A DNA stretch of 64,000 nucleotides from Pinus tabuliformis (taxonomy: Eukaryota > Streptophyta > Pinopsida > Pinales > Pinaceae): the NCBI GenBank assembly GCA_031772625.1, contig CM062815.1:118242989-118306988 (forward strand), written 5' to 3'. A program made the translations under genes and the position numbers. Every line of letters begins with the position of its first letter. Positions within the stretch are counted from its first letter, which is position 1. Positions 11,777 to 24,163 of this stretch are shown piece by piece. The notes under the pieces are model-generated. The model made no database searches and had not been told where the DNA came from. It saw nothing but the letters and a program-made list of their open reading frames with translations.

Positions 11777-13796
11777 TATAACACCCTCCTCCCACATTTA
11801 CCCAAGTTAACTAGTCTGCAAGGCATAAACATTTGATTAGAGGCTACTATTATGTGTTTCAACTCCCCATGTACAGTTAAGGAAGTGGAATCAACAAAAC
11901 CTAACCAATTTGACCTTTTACACATGCTACAGAACCTTCAAGAGGCAACCAACCTTTCCATGTGACCAGCCCCTAAGGCAACTGGACTTTTAACTAATAT
12001 GGACCCCTAGTCACTCCTACAACAAGGGAATGTCAGTGACTATGAAATTTTTCATCTAGTTCTGAGCCAGTGACCCTAGATTCTATGACACCATTCTAGG
12101 GCTAGGTCTCATGCCACTGCCCAAAACTTACAGAAATGTTAAATCACATTAGAACAAAGGCGTTAATTCAAACACTGATCAATGACTTGACTAGACCCCT
12201 CCTAACCCTGACAGGCATTTCGTCAAACATGTCACAAATATGCAATCTACAAGTCATAACAATAGATATAATCATAGGGGTTTCATACTTATTTGAGATT
12301 CATAAAGAAACATTGTTTCCATATCACAATAGTTGCATTATCATCTATTAGGTCATGTATTCATTATAAACTTATACATTTATTTTCAAATCAAAATATG
12401 ATGAGATACATACATCAAGTCTATCATAAAACATACTCATAACCAACATATAACCAATAAAAATAACAAGGATATACAAACCATAAGAATCACATATAAT
12501 CCAATACATTTACACATGAAATACCAAGGAGAAAGAGCTCTTATTAATTAATGCATAAGTTAACTAGGTCTAGGACTTCCATGAACCACCCAACCATAAA
12601 TTAGCTGAACCAAATATTTCTTTCAGCCAATCATCCCCATTCCATATTCCAAGCATGAATGTGGGTTTCAAAACCAAACCAATCTAGGTTTCCTCAATTT
12701 TTACCACAATCCCCAATGGATCATTAGGCCCTAAAAAAGTATGGATGCCACCAGATTTATCCACCTACACCATGAGGAATTTGCTTGTCTCCTAGTCTCT
12801 AGGCTTTACTATATATCCCTCCATACAAAGATTGAGGATTCTTAGTCCTAATCAAGACTCCACCCTCTAGGCTTTACCATATATCTCGTCATCCACTGGT
12901 TAAGGATTCCTAGGCCTTATTGAAGGAAAACACCTCTAGGATTTACCATATATCCCATCATTCATTGGTTGAGAATTCCTAGGCCCATTGAGGCACACAA
13001 AATCTGACTTTACCGCAATCCTAGTCCAGTCCAAGGATTCCTAGGCCTTGTGTTCTTTCTTTCAGAGACCACCTCACTCATTTTCGAAACCATCTGGAAA
13101 TCCAACTCAACCAAATACAATAGAACCCATCACACCATGGCTATCCAAAAATGGCAAGACAAGGCTGAAGAACATTGTCACACCTGTAAAAACCCATGCC
13201 AATGATATCAAGAGAACCAAATACACACATGCATGTACCATGCACGCCAAATCTAGCAAGGAAATCACACATGCAAATCGGTACCTACAAATAATCATGT
13301 TGTAGCTACTAGATGTTTCTCTTCCTTGATTAATCCTTGCTTTCCTTTGCCTACTTGGTCCTTCCTTTGCTTTCCTTGATCCAATGCTAGAGTGCTCCAA
13401 TAATTCTCTAAGTGTCCAAGAGTGAGAGAGAGAGAGAGAATACAGAGAGAGTTCCAAAATTGAACTGATAAAAGGTTACCAGCTAATCCTTAGAAACCTT
13501 TTTATTAATGAGGCCTCTATTTTCTTCAATTTTCCATTATTTTCTTTCATTTTCCTCCTCACATGGAATGTGTGACCTTTCACCTTCCTTTTCTCCTAAT
13601 TTCCATTATTTTTATAAATAAAATGTCAATTAATGCCTCATCCCTTTCCAAAGCCTTTGCTATTCCCTTAGCCATAATAAACCAAATGAACACCCACACT
13701 AGGATGTTTTTTCCCAACATTCAGCTAGGAATACGTGTCCCATTTCTTTGGTATTATTAATTTATTTTACATGAATTTTTAATTGGGGCTATTACA
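11777..13796 (-). mobile_element. 5' LTR of a minus-strand Ty3/gypsy element
   Basis: Read on the minus strand the LTR starts TGTAATAGCCCC at 13796 and ends GGGTGTTATA at 11777, next to the tRNA-iMet primer site; the usual final CA has become TA. Length is 2020 bp. It is homologous to the plus-strand LTR at 35909-37862: both contain CATTAATTGACATTTTATTTAT, an AGGTGAAAGGTC phrase and an (AG)n run. The leader downstream also matches. No gag or pol can be found for this copy, so the element is decayed, truncated or non-autonomous. Confidence 0.85.
12797..13060. repeat. ~68-bp tandem repeat inside the LTR
   Basis: CTCTAGGCTTTACCATATATC begins at about 12797, 12865 and 12934, and a worn fourth copy starts near 13000, so the period is 66-69 bp. 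The related LTR at 35909-37862 carries a different tandem array at the matching position. Confidence 0.8.
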
Positions 13797-14588
13797 CTGG
13801 AGATAAACACATTAGAGACATAGGAAGTGTGAGTTCCTTGGTATATCGAACCATCAAGTTGTAGAGATTCAGTAAGGAATAAGAGTTCAAGAAAAAAGGA
13901 AGCATCAGTGATTGAGGGAGATCAACAACAAAGTTCTAGGGGATTATTCTAGCTCCAAAGAGCCAGCAGAGGGGAGGTCAAAATATTCTACAGGAAGACA
14001 TCCAAGTTGAGTGAGTAAGCCAGAAACCCCAATGTAAGTGTTGGAAGGAGATCATTTCACATGGAGGAGACTGGGAGAGCAGTTGAAAGGAATAATGACT
14101 CATTTCTAGTGATAGAGGGAGGTTAAACGAGCTAGTTAGAGGAATTTATAAAGTTTGTATGACTTTCCCAGGCCAAATATGTGAGCAACCAATCAGGCAG
14201 TGCAAGTAGGCCAGAAGGAGGCTAAATTATTTTGGCAGAGGGAGAAATTTTATCCTAAATATTTTTGTGAGATTTTGCTGGAGGATTGCCAGTTTGGGCA
14301 TCCAGATATTGTACTCATATTTTGTTCTTGCATAATAAAATAAACCCTCATCTGTTGCACTGGTTTTTCGAGTTGGGTATTTCTTGTGACTTTTGTCCAA
14401 TAATATTAGTGTCATTTTTATTTTGTGTGTGTGCTCTACTTTCTTAGTTCCATTTTATTTTCTGCAAAATAAATTTATTGTAAATAAATTGCAGTGTGAT
14501 TTATTTGTTATTTGTTGTAAAAAATAAACTATATAATTAATCAGTTAGATGAATAATTCCAATTGTTGCATTTCAAGGAATTTTCACA
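13797..14588 (+). mobile_element. Probable partial LTR of a Ty1/copia element
   Basis: This stretch precedes a copia-type primer site and protease in plus orientation. It contains AATAAAATAAAC at about 14334, a possible poly(A) signal, followed by a T/G-rich run and an end near TTTCACA at about 14588. The left edge is lost against the gypsy LTR ending at 13796, so the boundary is by position only. Confidence 0.45.
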
Positions 14589-14603
14589 CAGTATCAGAGG
14601 GAT
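14589..14603 (+). other. Degenerate primer binding site, tRNA-iMet-like
   Basis: CAGTATCAGAGGGAT differs from TGGTATCAGAGC at a few bases and sits at the inner end of the presumed copia LTR, upstream of the protease remnant. Confidence 0.5.
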
Positions 14604-15039
14604 TTTGAAGATAGATCAGAAGCTTATAAGCGAGAAGGATAATTTGTGCAGGGTTAGAGGGAGTTTTGCAACACAATTTTCCATATGTGCATAGAAGCCA
14701 GCTAGGAGTGCCAATTGTAGAGGGAGGGTTCAATTTTTAGTTGCAACCAGTAGAAAATTTGATCAACCTCAAAAGTAGTGATTTGTAGGTAGTGGATTTT
14801 TCACAAATCAATTCTGGTGAGTAGATTAGTCAGTTCATTGAGCAGATTTGGGTGTAGTTGATTTGCAACAGAGTTTTGCGAAAGCATATCAACACTATGT
14901 GGAAGAGAAAATAACATGAAAAAATACTTTGGATGTCTTCAGTAGATTTTTTAGATTTCTCCAATATGGTCGTAGACATATTTGAAATTCAAGAGACTAA
15001 AAACATGTCTTCTAGATTGGAGGATGAATTTGCTCAGAT

Positions 15040-16704
15040 AGCTTTCCTATCTAGCACAACTTCATAGGGAGTCTAGTATATAGAAAGTGGAGCATCAACC
15101 CACATGATAAGAGTTAGAGAATACTTATCTAGTTATAATGAGGACGAGATGGAATTCTAGATAATAATGGGAAACATTACTGAATGTACTCCATTCGGGA
15201 GAGGTACCATTGACATTTAGAGGGAGTTAAGAGAAAGAACTAGTGTTTCAGATTTATTGCATGTGTTGGGACTAGGTATGAACCTAATTTGAGTATCCTA
15301 GTTATAGTATAAGAGATATGATGTCTAATTTGTAGGGAAGAAGTTGTTGATTAAAACACTAGAACTGGAATAAGGTTAAACAGATTGGGGTACAAAACAA
15401 TAGATTGTATAGATTGTATAGGTTGTAGTTTGACTCTTTAATGGCACTACTTAGCAATAACAGTAATGGCAGTAATAGTGGGAGAAACCTGAATGAGTTA
15501 TGGCATGAGAGGATGGGACATTTACGCCATGGAGCACTTAGGATGCTTAAGGAGATAGTAAAAAGTGTTCCATAATTGAGCACAAAACGTGATGATGTGT
15601 GAAAAGGGTGTGTGTTTGGGAAATATGCTAAGGAAACATTCCCAAGAAGGGACAGTAAATCAGGTGGAGTGCTTCAGCTTATAAACTTAGATATTTGTGG
15701 CCCTATGTCCATTAGATCTCTCAATGGGTATGAGTATTATGTCACCTTCATCAATGACTATTCCAAGAAAACCTAGATCTAATTCCTAAAGACCATGGAT
15801 GAGGTCTTCAATTGCTTCAAAGAGTTTAAAGCTCTAGTAGAGAATGCGACAGGGAATAAGATCTGGGTGCTTTGCTAGAATAACATAGTTGAGTACACAT
15901 ATAGTGACTTCATGGGAATCTGTGTGAAGGAATGCATCAGGAGGGAATGGATAGCTCCTTACAACCCACAAAAAAATGGGATAGTGGAGCGGAAGAACAG
16001 GTCTATATTCGGGGCTACAAAGGTGATGTTATATGACCAGGATTTGCCCAAGTTTCTATGGGAAAAGACATGTAACATGATTGTGTATATATAGAACAGA
16101 GTTCCTCATAGGGCATTGCAAAAGATAACACTTGAAGAAGCAATCTTAGGGAAGAAGCCAAAAGTGAGTCATTTCAAGATATTTGGCAACATAGCTCATT
16201 TCCATGTGCTCAATGGGAAGTGAACTAAGTTGGATTAGACTACAGAAAAGGGGCTTTTCACTGGGTATAGTGAGACATTGAAGGCATTCAGGATTTGCAT
16301 TCCTAGCAGCAAGAATATTATCGTGAGATGAGACGTAAAGTTCATGGAAGATAGAACCTTAAAGAAGCCTTGCGAGATGCCAACAAGTGATCAGAGTGAG
16401 CAAACTTAAGCTCCATTGGTTGAGCAGTAGGGAAAACCGGGGGGACAACATGGGTAGTCACAAGGATCTAGTATAGTTACCAGTACGATCATGACCTCAA
16501 GTGTATAATATATTTTGAGTTCATTGTAGATGGATCAACAGAGGCAGGATGGGGATTTGGTTGATCCTCCCACTACTAGTGGTCGAACCAGTAGGGAAGT
16601 TCATCAGAAACGGAGAGATTTAGAGGAGTTCGTAGGAGCTTCTAGGACAAACAAGAGAGAACATAGTCAACTAGACAAGTACCAAGGATTGGTGGTGTTG
16701 ACCA
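15040..16704 (+). pseudogene. Ty1/copia protease-integrase remnant
   Basis: A decayed copia polyprotein. Protease: the ESGASTHMI phrase near 15080 stands for DSGASTHM, with active Asp changed to Glu. GAG-pre-integrase domain: LWHERMGHLRHGAL at about 15495-15535. Integrase core: LDICGPMS at about 15690 holds the first Asp; the second motif, usually near SDNGGEY, reads C-stop-NNIVEYTY at about 15875, so the second Asp is lost; GIVERKNRS at about 15978 keeps the Glu. At least a dozen stops interrupt the frame. The copy ends just before the reverse transcriptase, where the long LTR at 16705 begins, so the rest was separated by that insertion. Confidence 0.85.
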
Positions 16705-16774
16705 TGGACATGTAAACAATCTAAGAAGCAAGGTACAAAGCAATGGAATACAAATTTTGAGTCAATATCATCAT

Positions 16775-17083
16775 TGTAATGACAAATTTTGTTTTTGTAT
16801 TGTAAAATTGATTCCAACACCTAGGTAAACCTATGATTCTTCTCAATGGGTTTCACTTTAGGGATTTTTTTAACCTCCCCAAAATATCCCTGCATTTAAA
16901 CAAGGATAATTAATAGAGTTTTTCTCCGTAATGACAAACTTTGTTTTTGTATTGTAAAATTGATTCCAGCACCTAGGTAAACCTATGATTCTTCTCAATG
17001 GGTTTCACTTTAGGGATTTTTTTAACCTCTCCAAATTATCCCTGCATTTAAACAAGGATAATTAATAGAGTTTTTCTCCCATA
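16775..17083 (+). repeat. 155-bp tandem duplication in the long LTR
   Basis: Two nearly identical head-to-tail units start with GTAATGACAAA at 16775 and 16930. The matching segment near 32265-32425 of the other LTR is single, so the duplication happened after the element inserted. Confidence 0.9.
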
Positions 17084-17167
17084 TATACCCAAAATATATG
17101 GTGGAACTCATTGACAAGGTCTTAGGTGAGGCCTATTGTTATCAAGTCTATCTATTTTTCTCATACT

Positions 17168-18236
17168 AGATCATGTGACTTGAGTTGTAGAATTTGGTTG
17201 ATTCTTAAGAGTTTGTGTTCATGTGTTTTTTTCCCCTTCTAAGGGTTGATTTTGTAATATCTTGATGTAAAAATGTTATCTAGGAATATTTTGAGTGAAT
17301 AGTTCCTCATAATTAGAACACCATTACAAAAAGATTTTTAGATACACTACACTTAGAAAGTGGAAAAATATTTAATCCCCTCTTGAGTCTATTAATTTTA
17401 TTTTCTGGCAAAAATAAAAATAAAATTAGCCAGAAATTGTTTAAAAAATAAAATGAAGGGGAAATTAATTACCCTCCAAGTGGAAAATTATTCAAAAGAT
17501 TATTGAGGCTATTTTTAAAGGAAATTATTCAAGTCAAAGATAAAAAGCCTCATTTCCAAGGCATGAAGGACCATTCCATAAATATGTTGGCTAGAGAAGA
17601 CTATTTCCCAACAAATTAAAATTTTTGGACCAAGCAATTGAATAGTTTGCACAAGTAATGATAATTCTATTTTTTGAAGGTCCTTCAGTGGTCCAGAATT
17701 CAAAGATCATGTGACTTGAGTTGTAGAATTTGGTTGATTCTTAATATTTTGTGTTCATGTGTTTCTTCCCCTTCTAAGGGTTGATTTTGTAATATCTTGA
17801 TGTAAAAGTGTTATCTAGGAATATTTTTGGTGAATAGTTCCTCATGATTAGAACACCATTACCAAAATATTTTTAAATACACTTAGAGGGTGGAAATATA
17901 TTTAAGCCTCCCTTGAGTCTATTACTTTTATTTTCTGGCAAAAATAAAAATAAAATTAGCCAGAAATTGTCTAAAAAATAAAATGAAGGGGAAATTAATT
18001 ACCCTCCAAGTGGAAAATTATTCAAAAGATTATTGAGGCTATTTTCAAAGGAAATTATTCAAGTCAAAAATAAAAAGCCTCATTTTCAAGGAAAGAAGGA
18101 CCATTCCATAAATTTGTTTGGCTAGAGAAGACTATTTCCCAGCAAATTAAATTTTTTGGAACAAGCAATTGAATATTTTGCACAAGTAATGATAATTCTA
18201 TTTTTTTAAGGTCCTTTAGTGATCCAAAAGTCAAAT
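17168..18236 (+). repeat. ~536-bp tandem duplication in the long LTR
   Basis: AGATCATGTGACTTGAGTTG begins at 17168 and again at 17704, and both units run through an AAAATAAAATGAAGGGGAAA stretch to GGTCCTTCAGTGG or GGTCCTTTAGTGA. The other LTR (32510-33010) has one copy. Confidence 0.9.
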
Positions 18237-18385
18237 ATTTACCCTCCAGCACAATGAACAAGGAAAATCAAATTCTTTTGGAGATTTGAGCCAGCTAATT
18301 CAAGTATCAAAATTTTTCAACAAGGATCAAACCATGGATCGATGCTACTAGCCACTATTTCCACTTGGAGGGGTTAACCCCTCTC

Positions 18386-18400
18386 ATTTTCTATATAAGG
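18386..18400 (+). promoter_or_regulatory. Candidate LTR promoter (TATA box)
   Basis: TTTCTATATAAGGAAGC is a good plant TATA context. An AATAAA at about 18480 lies 90 bp downstream. This fits U3/R of the long LTR. The corresponding part is missing from the 3' LTR at 32202-35908. Confidence 0.5.
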
Positions 18401-18610
18401 AAGCTTTCAAACTCCTCATTGTAACTTCAACTGGATTTCAAAATTTTGTATTGAGTTAAGCTCTGTTGGAATACTTTTAAATAAATGTCTTTGGGGTTTC
18501 AATTCAAGGCATCTCTCTCTTAATGATTCTTGGCAAGTGTTGAATGGGTTTAATGCTCTAATTTTTTTCTTTAACTGAAGTTTATTATTTCATAGCCAGT
18601 GGTTGGAATA

Positions 18611-18870
18611 TATATTAGCATGGGTATCTTGTTGTAGGTTTTGGGCTAGAGTAAACACATTGAAGCTAATAGATCTAGCAAGTATCTCTAGATCTCTAGT
18701 GTATTTGTGTGAATCGGTACTCTTTGAAACTAATAATATATATATTAGCACATGTATCTTGCTTTAGGTTTTGGGCTAGAGTAAACACATTGAAGCTGGT
18801 AGATGTAACAAGTAACTCTATATCTCTGGTGTATTTGTGTGAATTGATCATCTTTGAAACTAATAATCTA
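18611..18870 (+). repeat. 130-bp tandem duplication in the long LTR
   Basis: TATATTAGCA at 18611 and 18741 start two similar units that share GGTTTTGGGCTAGAGTAAAC and GTGTATTTGTGTGAAT. Confidence 0.85.
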
Positions 18871-20281
18871 TATTTCAAGCGTGTAGATATATTCAGGTGA
18901 TTCATTGTTAGGTCAACTAATCCCTCTTGCGGACAAGATAGATCTCCCTAAATCTCAAATGAAATCTAGTAACAAACATGAAAATAAATGTTACCTTTCC
19001 TTAGCTTACCATTGATTGAAACAAGTAATATGCGAGAGATCACTTACTGGTTTAACGAAATTTCTATTGAAGTCCTTTAGTGCCTTCCATAGGTGGCTTC
19101 TCCTCGATGCTTTAGAGATCATTCCAATGCTTTCCACAACTTCTCCATGATGTTTTGAAGGAGATATGCATAGATGGAAACACAAGAAGGATCAACACAT
19201 CTAGTGTATAGAATGAAAGATAAATGAAATACTTAACTTAGCATACATCATAAATTGAATCAGTAACCAATCATAACTATACGAGTGATCAAGGAATCCC
19301 ACAAATGATATTAGAAAAGACATGTTTAGGAAAGAACAATTTCTTTTTATTAAATAAGGGAGAACAAAGTTACAACCTCAAAGCCTTGATGTTACAAGCC
19401 TCTTCCCACAATCTCCTTCCTTCTCCTTGGATGAAAATCCTTCTAGCCTTATTTATGCACCATAAGCCTACCTTCAATGGTCCTCTCCAATCCTCTAGCC
19501 TGTGTTTTATTTATAGGGCAAGGGGAAGAGGTTTTGGATCCTCTTCCTAAGGGATGAGATCCATAAATGGTGGGATAGGAGATCCTCAAAGAGAGGGAAG
19601 TAGCTCCATGATGGGAGCGATCAGGCTTGAGTAGGAATCCATTCGAAGCTATTAGTTGGGAAATATTTGGCTAATAAAGTTTCTATACCTTAATTTTTAT
19701 TTTTACTTGTGTTAAGTCATGTGCACAGGCCATAGTGTAAGACAATGCTCAATTTTGTGCAACTTCTAATGGTCTCTCCTACATATGCGCACAAATGGAC
19801 TAGGGAACTTCGTAGGAAGCCAAAAATAGGTTTTTGGGTCATGAGATCCAGGAATTTCATTCTCTTTGGGATTGTTTTGGTTCTAGCCTTGCAAGGGGAT
19901 GCTTTGTAACACTTTGATTGGTAGCGAAAGATCCAAACTGAATATCATTTTTCTAATGCAACAAAATGATGTGTAACATTCATCCCTTGGGTAAACGTCC
20001 AAGTACATGAAATTTGAGGTGACCACACTTTATTTGGACTATGATCTTATCTAACGATTTATTTTGTTGGCTTGTACATTAAATACAAATTATTTCTATC
20101 TATTATTTTCAAAATCTAACTAGAGTTGGATTATAATTGTGAATAGTGTAAATAATTTGTAAATAATTTTATAACCCTTGTATATTATTTTTCCTTTTGT
20201 ATATAATATTTGTGTGGTTTAAGCTTCAGATCCTCACCTACCCTAAAATACTAGGGGTTGGGGGGTATTCATCCTTTGAGG
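18871..20281 (+). other. Non-coding interior of the long LTR
   Basis: No gene, repeat or element edge is visible. This part (from about 18237) is absent from the second LTR copy, so it is either an old insertion here or a deletion there; no target duplication was found to decide. Confidence 0.5.
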
Positions 20282-20747
20282 GGGGCATCTAGCCTAAATA
20301 AGGAATTCATTTAGCCTAGGAGGGTTGATTTGGGGTCTAGAGACCCTAAGCTAGAAGACCCAAGTGCCATATTTATAACGTCTTGCATCCTTGAGGAAGT
20401 CGCTAGCCTTATAGGGATACGTCACTGCAAAAACTAGGTTTTGCACAAGTGTTTCTCATCTTAAGGTTTCTTTGTAGGGTCATAATCATTTTTTGGGCAT
20501 CCGTTAAGGATTTTGGGGCATCTAGCCTAAATAAGGAATTCATTTAGCCTAGGATGGTTGATTTGGGGTCTAGAGACCCTAAGCTACAAGACCCAAGTAC
20601 CATATTTATAATGTCTTGCATCCTTGAGGAGGTCGCTAGCCTTATGGGGATACTTCACTGCAGAAACTAGGGTTTGCACACGTTTTTCTCATCTTAAGGT
20701 TTCTTTGTAGGGTCATAATCATTCTTTGGGCATCCATTAAGGATTTT
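20282..20747 (+). repeat. 233-bp tandem duplication in the long LTR
   Basis: GGGGCATCTAGCCTAAATAA begins at 20282 and 20515. Both units contain GGTCTAGAGACCCTAAGCTA, itself with a short palindrome (TCTAGA), and end near CATTAAGGATTTT. The other LTR (about 33108-33345) is single. Confidence 0.9.
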
Positions 20748-21128
20748 TTGGCGTGTTTATCTTAGTCGCGACCCATAAGTGTCCATTGGAGGTTGGACAT
20801 AGATCTATTTTGGCCCATTAGCCCTAGCCACATGCTTAGAAGGGATAAATAATCTCATTGCATGCGATTTGTAAGGCTAACATTTTTTTTGCAGACCTAA
20901 AGTGATTTTTGGCAAGGGTTTGTAGTGGTTTCTCATTGTATTTTTTTCATTGATCCATAAAACTTTGGGTTTATTGGGTAATTATTGGATTTGCAGGCTC
21001 GTTATCCATTGAAAGGGGGGTTTGAAGGCTTATTATTCCATTTCACACTCATTATAGCCTTTGGAGACCTAGAAACTAGCCTTAGGGTTTCATTTTAGCA
21101 TGATCACTAGTATAAGAAGGGTTAAAAA

Positions 21129-21997
21129 CCCTAGCTAATGTTTTAAAACTAGGTTGGTATGACTCAGACTTGGTGTGGTTGATCAAGCCATACCCCTGCT
21201 CAAACCAACTAGGTCAATTATCTGGTTTTTTGGCCGGTTCGTTACCGAAACAACTGATTTAGTCACTGATTTGGTCGGTTTGGTAATGGACTGGATGATC
21301 CCGACTTAAACCAGTCGGCCTCATTGGTAAGAAAGATAGGCAGTCTTACCAAACTTGAAATCAATTTTTTTTGTTTAAACTACTTCCTAGCCCCTCTACC
21401 CATCTCCCACACCCATAAAGGTGACCCAACCCCCTCATATTTCCTCATAGCTATCTCATTGCACTTGTGTGAACATTTGTGAGGATTTTGTGAGCAGTTG
21501 GAGTTGTTTCTTGCCGCAACATTGGGGAGGTCTCACTCCAATTTAGAGTCTGAGCAAGATGATGTTTCCTTGTTTAGCAGTAGTGACTAGTGATCACTAG
21601 ATAGTATTTTGTATTAGTGACTTGTACTCCTGCAGTTGTATTGTTTTGTTGTAGATGCCATTTAGAGCCTCCTTTGTTATGTGTTTTTTCTGATCTTTAT
21701 ATATTATGTGTATTGGACAGTGCACTGGGTGCCATTTTGATCTAATAGATATATTTATGAGCATACTTTGATCACATGTTGTCTTCTCTATATTATTTTA
21801 ATGCTTTGAGTATGGAAACATGAATGAAAATATTTAAAAATTTATTTTTCATAAAAAATAAATATTTAATGTACTTTTTACAAAGATCGAGTCAATACCG
21901 AGTTAGAGTTGATTCCAATGACTTGGTCTTTGTAAAAAGTGCATTAAATATTTGAAGTTCTGAGTTTGAGTCAAAGTTTTAAAACTATGCCCTAGCT
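21129..21997. mobile_element. hAT-like non-autonomous DNA element
   Basis: An 853-bp insertion (21137-21989) is flanked by the perfect 8-bp duplication CCCTAGCT (21129-21136 and 21990-21997). The matching place in the other LTR, near 33780, has no insertion and one worn copy of the site. The ends are inverted relatives: left AATGTTTTAAAACTAGG, right read backwards CATAGTTTTAAAACTTTG, each followed by TGACTCA-type sequence. An 8-bp duplication is typical of the hAT superfamily. There is no transposase frame. The superfamily call rests on target length and an empty site, not on a transposase. Confidence 0.65.
21861..21952. repeat. Inverted repeat (stem-loop) in the hAT-like element
   Basis: Arms 21861-21886 and 21927-21952 are 26-bp inverted copies with one mismatch, separated by 40 bp. 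The core is CTTTTTACAAAGA and its complement. It could fold as a hairpin near the right end of the insertion. Confidence 0.85.
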
Positions 21998-22774
21998 ACA
22001 TGCTCTAAGAGGATTGAATCACATTTTCGTTGGGGCTTTGAAGCTAACAATTTGTTTTGCAGAAGTCTGAAGAGGGTTTACACTTTCTCTAGGGCCAAAA
22101 GTCTCATTTTTTGAGCCTATACTTGCCATGCTTGCTCAATTAGCCTAGTCGTGGGATTTTTTAAGGTAAAGTCATTGTGTCTTTAGACTAACATTGGTGA
22201 TTGCAAGCCTTGGAGGCCTTACATTGCTTATTCAAAGTCAAAACAACCCTTTTAGTGTTGCAAACTTGGCCTCAAGGGTTTGGTCTCTCACCTTTTCCTC
22301 TTTTATCTTAATTGTCATCATATATATCATATTTGAAGCTAATCTAGAAAGTGGTATAATAAATTAATACTTACCTTAAGTAAGCCTAAAAACAATTTCA
22401 AATAAGCTTAAGAACATAAGAGATTAACATTCATCACCTAAAGGCTTAATATTATTGTGTTTACTAGCTTCTCTTTTTGGGATTGTTTTCATATTAATGG
22501 TTTGTTTATCTGATTTGCAAAGGTTTGATGTATTTCTCAAGTGATATTATCATTGGTTGATAGGTTAGTCATTTCACTAACCTATCTCATTGTTAGTAAA
22601 TTACATTTGCATTTCTAGTTGCATACATTGCATATCTCTATTAGCAATCTCTTCTTGTGCTTGTCTCTATTGTTGCTTGTTATTATTATGTTTAAGGTCA
22701 TCTATTATGTCTCATTACCTTATGATCTAAGTAATAAGAAGAAATTTCTCTCATTAGTTCTCTAAGATTATTCT

Positions 22775-24162
22775 TGTTGGAAATAATACTGAGAGGGGGG
22801 GGGTGAATCAGTATTATCAGATCAGTAAAACCTTTCCAATTTCATACTCAGAAACATATACGCTACTTCAATTAAGTGAACCCGCGTGTACACGCTACTG
22901 TGTCTAATGTAACCAGCGTATATCTAGAGATCTTATAATTCAGTTAGCTTAATCTTCAGTAAATGCATCAGAACATTATTAAGCATATTAACAGTAAACA
23001 GGTGCAGTATAACAGAACAGAACATCACACAAGAGCCACACACATGAACACCATGATATAAGGTGGAAACCCAATGTGGGTGAAAACCACCTGCTGCAAT
23101 TCGTCTCTTTCTTCTTTAATAAGAAACTTTTTTTACAATGTACTGGTGCAGTCCTTTACCAGTACGTAGGCTACAACCTGCAGAGGGCTACAACCCTCTC
23201 TCGTTTTCCAACTACTTCTGGAAGGGAGCTACAACCCCCTCAGCTCTTGTACTAGCCGATCCATTTACTAGTACGTAGGTGCTGACCCTACAACCTTCTT
23301 TCCTTCAGGGACCACGTTTCATCAATTTTCAGACTGGATCCAAGAGTACAAAACAAACATTACTGCAATACAATCATCAACTTATACTTGCATCATAATT
23401 CATTAAACAACCCAATACTGAATCACTGAAACCCTGTCATCAAGAAAACAGAACCCAAACCAGAGCCCAGAACTCTGCAACAACCACCAGAATCAGCAGC
23501 AACCTTAAATATCAAATCTTATTATGCATACGCTACTTCACTGTACCAAAACCGCGTGTATACGCGCTTTCTCCAAAGGCAACCCGCGTACTAATCTAGA
23601 AATAATTACTGATGCCTTCGCTGTCAGATCCGACCCTTGCCAAGCGTCCCGAACAGATAAACAACAATACCAGATCTTCTCACTTCGTCAGACACACATT
23701 GCATACTCCAACTTGCCTAATGATCTTCTCCTTATATAGCCTTAGGCCCTTTACAATACCACGGTACAAAACCATAGTAACCCAATACCATCAGCTTCAA
23801 ATCTAGGGATCAACACGTTCGTCGAGACATCAAGGTCAAAAACCATAGGCACAACTTCCAAGGAATAACCGCCGTGGACCAAAGATAAGTTTTCCACATA
23901 CACGCGCTTTTACTGAAGCCAACTAGCATGTACACACGACTTGATATATAGAGAACCTGCGTATACGCGACTTCGTATATAGTAAACCTGCTTGTATACG
24001 CGACTTGGGCTTAACGAACCTGCATGTATGAACTTTCTTGGCATGCTGTACTAAGATCTGTCCTCTGATTAAGTTGCCATCACCTGTACCAACCTCGGAG
24101 CACCTGTACCAACCTCTGAGTGAGTTGCCATCAAGGACAACACTTGAGTCATAATGCCAACA
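22775..24162 (-). repeat. 3' LTR of the Gag-only copia element
   Basis: 1388 bp, TG...CA on both strands (TGTTGG ... CCAACA). On the minus strand it starts TGTTGGCATTATGACTC at 24162, right after the polypurine tract. A TATA box GCTATATAAGGAG lies on the minus strand at about 23731-23741. U3 (23880-24020) carries three related units of about 31-33 bp with a palindromic GTATAC core. Confidence 0.93.
23885..24020 (-). promoter_or_regulatory. U3 repeat units with GTATAC core (candidate enhancer)
   Basis: On the minus strand AAGTCGCGTATACAAGCAGG, AAGTCGCGTATACGCAGG and the diverged AAGTCGTGTGTACATGC follow each other at 31-33 bp spacing, upstream of the TATA box. CGCGTATACGCG is self-complementary. 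Repeated U3 units often bind host transcription factors; no factor can be named from sequence alone. The other LTR has the same set at about 27760-27895. Confidence 0.5.
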
Positions 24163-24163
24163 A

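Noticed and set aside
5453-13796. One element with LTRs at 5453-6230 and 11777-13796
   Set aside because: Both are minus-strand gypsy LTRs with TGTAA starts, but they do not match beyond the first dozen bases, so they belong to different families.
20282-20747. Pair of short LTRs
   Set aside because: The 233-bp copies adjoin head to tail with nothing between them, so they are a tandem duplication.
21861-21952. MicroRNA precursor
   Set aside because: The inverted repeat could fold, but it is part of a transposon insertion and there is no evidence of expression or a target.
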